DNA of 64,000 nucleotides from Polytrichum commune (lineage: Eukaryota > Streptophyta > Polytrichopsida > Polytrichales > Polytrichaceae): positions 11,745,001-11,809,000 of the forward strand of contig OX485807.1 of NCBI GenBank assembly GCA_950295325.1. The letters run 5' to 3'. A program made the position numbers and the translations under genes. Shown here piece by piece: positions 62,450 through 64,000 of the stretch (its first letter is position 1; each line of letters opens with the position of its first letter). Under the pieces are notes generated by a model, which was given only the letters and a program-made list of their open reading frames with translations, was not told where the DNA came from and did not search any database.

Positions 62450-63300
62450 TCTACATTCGGAGCACTCGGAGCATTCGGAACATTCGGAGCATCAGGTAAG
62501 TGTAGGGTTCGGAGCATCAGAGCCATGTAGGGTTCGGTGCTGCTTGAATAGTTCGAAGAAGTTTTTGGTTCGGTGCTTGCAGGATTCGGTTGACTTTTTG
62601 GGTTCGGTGCTTGAAGGATTGCCTCCAAGGAATGGTTCGGAGCATCAGAATGATGCTGGGTTCGGTGCTGCTTTTCCGATTCGGTGCCACAGCCAAGTAG
62701 TCTTCGCATCAGATAATTGCTGGGTCCCTATCTAAGTTGAAGGATTCGGTGCAGTGCTCACAAGGAGCATCAGACAAGTGTTGGGTCTCATTCAAAGGTG
62801 ATTATGCAGTGCTCACAAGGAGATTCAGTGGAGTGTTGGGTTCGGTGCTCTATTCGGACAGTGGTTACTCGGTGCTGTATCGGTGTGTGGGTGCCCCTGT
62901 GAGACTGCATGAAGTGTGCTAAGTTCGGCCACAGCTAAGTTCGGCCACAGCTAAGTTCGGACACAGCTACTTCCATCCTTTGCTCTGATCGGTGTGTGGA
63001 TACTTCGGTGCCTTTCAACTTTTTGGGTTGAGGGTACCCCCAATTCGGACACTAAATCGCTCTCATTTTCGGCGACTCTCGCTCTTCAAGATTGAGAGGG
63101 AGGGCTCTCCCTCTGACTACCCTTTTCTCTCACTCTCAAAGGTTGTGCACTCTCTCATCTCCAAGGCTAAGATTTTAGGTTAAATATTAATACTTCAAAA
63201 TTCTCAAAACTTGTACTTTGAAAGACGACATGTAAATTGTCCAATGATCAATCCTAATTCGGACACTAAATCTGCATTCGGAGTGGATTCCTCTAGATGT
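62450..63300 (+). repeat. TTCGG-rich leader / intron region
   Basis: TTCGGTGC, TTCGGAGCATCAG and TTCGGACA/TTCGGCCACAGC motifs recur more than 20 times in about 800 bp. An excellent donor (CATCAG|GTAAGTG) occurs at about 62,493, and an acceptor (ATTGTAG|AATC) at 63,499 sits just before an ATG. Much of this stretch could therefore be a leader intron of the downstream gene. Confidence 0.6.
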
Positions 63301-63503
63301 CTCATACTAATACCCCACACACACAAAGTAATACGAAGAGGAGAAAGGTGAGCTCACTTGAATTCGCACCTTTCGCGTCGTTCAGTTGTGGAGGTGATGG
63401 TTGTACGACACCTCCTCCGCTCACATGTAGCTGGAACAACAGCAATGGGGACAACCTTATTGTCCTCAATTAACACTAATGTGCATTTGGGTATTGTAGA
63501 ATC

Positions 63504-63631
63504 ATGGAGGAGGAAATTCCGGAGTATGAGAGGATGCGGAAGAAAAACATCGAGGCCAACAACCAGAAGCTGCGGGAACTGGGTCTGTCACCGATTGGGA
63601 CTTCTCATTTCAAGAGGCCTGAGGACCTCGG
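63504..63631 (+). CDS. First coding exon of a CACTA-associated protein (partial)
   Basis: After an acceptor at 63,499 an ATG opens 42 codons (MEEEIPEYERMRKKNIEANN, then LRELGLSPIGTSHFK) ending at a CTCGG|GTATGTATG donor in phase 2. The pattern YExxRxxNIxxNxxxLxxLGL is a short helix found at the start of many plant proteins, several of them carried by transposons. The rest of the gene lies beyond the window or in exons not seen by 64,000. It runs opposite to TNP2, behind a CT-rich leader. Whether it belongs to CACTA element 2 (its likely TnpA-like partner) or to the host depends on where the right terminus is. Confidence 0.6.
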
Positions 63632-63689
63632 GTATGTATGACCAAACCCTAATACAACGGACCCGCTACTGCTAGGGTTGCTTCTGAAT

Positions 63690-63960
63690 TTTGAAACATT
63701 TATGAGTCCTTGTAGTCATAAAGTGCATACAACTCGCTGAAGACATGACTGTTTGCAGTCATAGTTCAAATTATTATGACTCCCTGTAGTCATAGTGCAA
63801 ATTATTATGACTCCCTGTAGTCATACTTTAAGGTCATTATGACACAGTCCAGTCACATTTGCTTGATTATGACTCCTCCTAGTCATAAACATATTGTAAC
63901 TTCTTCCCACCCCTTTGTTGTTGTGCATCACATGTGGCTTCTATTGGTTTTCTATGATCA
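63690..63960. repeat. TATGACT/AGTCATA repeat cluster, right side
   Basis: About ten copies of TATGACTCC, GTAGTCATA or CAGTCACA variants, including a near-exact tandem ATTATGACTCCCTGTAGTCAT pair at about 63,770-63,830. It is the same motif as at the left terminus, so either it announces the right end of the element just beyond 64,000 or it lies in an intron of the plus-strand gene. Confidence 0.85.
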
Positions 63961-64000
63961 AGCAGTTATGATCATGTGTATGAACAATGTTCTTGTTTGT

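Larger units (their letters stand above)
54637..64000 (-). mobile_element. CACTA element 2 with TNP2 transposase and SET-domain exon
   Basis: CACTACAACAGATTGGG at 54,637 opens a subterminal zone (to about 54,930) dense in TATGACT/AGTCATA repeats, the usual architecture of a CACTA end. The minus strand carries TNP2 (60,517-55,292) and a SET-domain exon (60,227-59,619). A plus-strand gene begins at 63,504. The same repeats reappear at 63,690-63,960. The second terminus lies beyond the window, so the full length exceeds 9.3 kb. Only two stops in TNP2 and two adjacent ones in the SET exon indicate a fairly recent copy. The 3 bp before the end are TCG, the expected 3-bp duplication on the far side. 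Confidence 0.9.

Noticed and set aside
61824-62709. Long minus-strand frames rich in Arg, Glu and Gly over the CT tract
   Set aside because: They arise from a simple CT/GA repeat; all frames are similarly open and low-complexity.

Overview
This window is nuclear DNA from a plant. The host genes encode plant-type proteins (nucleoporin Nup133, a plastid-type FAD synthetase, a GRAB-domain golgin and a small protein with a transit-peptide-like N-terminus). They have GT-AG introns of about 80 to 2,200 bp and are separated by long stretches of decayed plant transposons. I cannot name the species. The compact, GC-balanced exons and moderate introns inside old repeats would suit a lycophyte, bryophyte or gymnosperm better than a grass, but that is a guess.

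Layout. 1-8.6 kb: a long-TIR DNA transposon (TIRs at about 1.08 and 8.60 kb) holding a decayed minus-strand zinc-finger gene and a plus-strand ORF. 9.87-17.39 kb (+): a complete nine-exon NUP133 gene. 19.83-22.13 kb (-): the conserved exons of plastid FAD synthetase; the transit-peptide exon is unresolved. Five tandem repeats of about 240 bp lie upstream. 26.94-28.98 kb (-): golgin candidate 3/4 as one uninterrupted 680-codon ORF. 32.2-34.6 kb: a heavily decayed Ty3/gypsy fossil. 35.24-38.74 kb (+): a three-exon gene for a 145-residue, probably plastid protein, whose first intron is swollen by four repeats of about 320 bp that include the exon 1 splice-donor region. 38.7-49.6 kb: gene-poor, with dispersed repeats, a Tourist-like MITE with intact TSD and a mini-CACTA element. 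49.7-50.9 kb: a C/A-rich, stop-poor block. 50.94-64 kb: two CACTA (En/Spm) elements, the second apparently inserted into an ORF of the first.

The most interesting part is the second CACTA element (54,637 to beyond 64,000). Its minus strand carries a nearly complete TNP2 transposase gene (exons 60,517-60,320, 59,092-57,539, 57,362-56,464 and 56,171-55,292; 1,177 codons, two internal stops). Between TNP2 exon 1 and the main transposase exon lies another exon, 60,227-59,619, encoding a SET (lysine-methyltransferase-like) domain. The zinc-finger-bearing first exon ends in phase 0, and both the SET acceptor and the transposase acceptor are in phase 0. One leader exon could therefore be spliced to either product: finger+SET or finger+transposase. 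A divergent plus-strand gene starts at 63,504 behind a CT-rich leader and runs out of the window. A TATGACT/AGTCATA motif, dense at the element terminus, recurs in the introns and forms a nine-copy 18-bp minisatellite just upstream of TNP2. A CACTA element carrying its own SET-domain exon would be a candidate for an undescribed transposon-encoded chromatin function.
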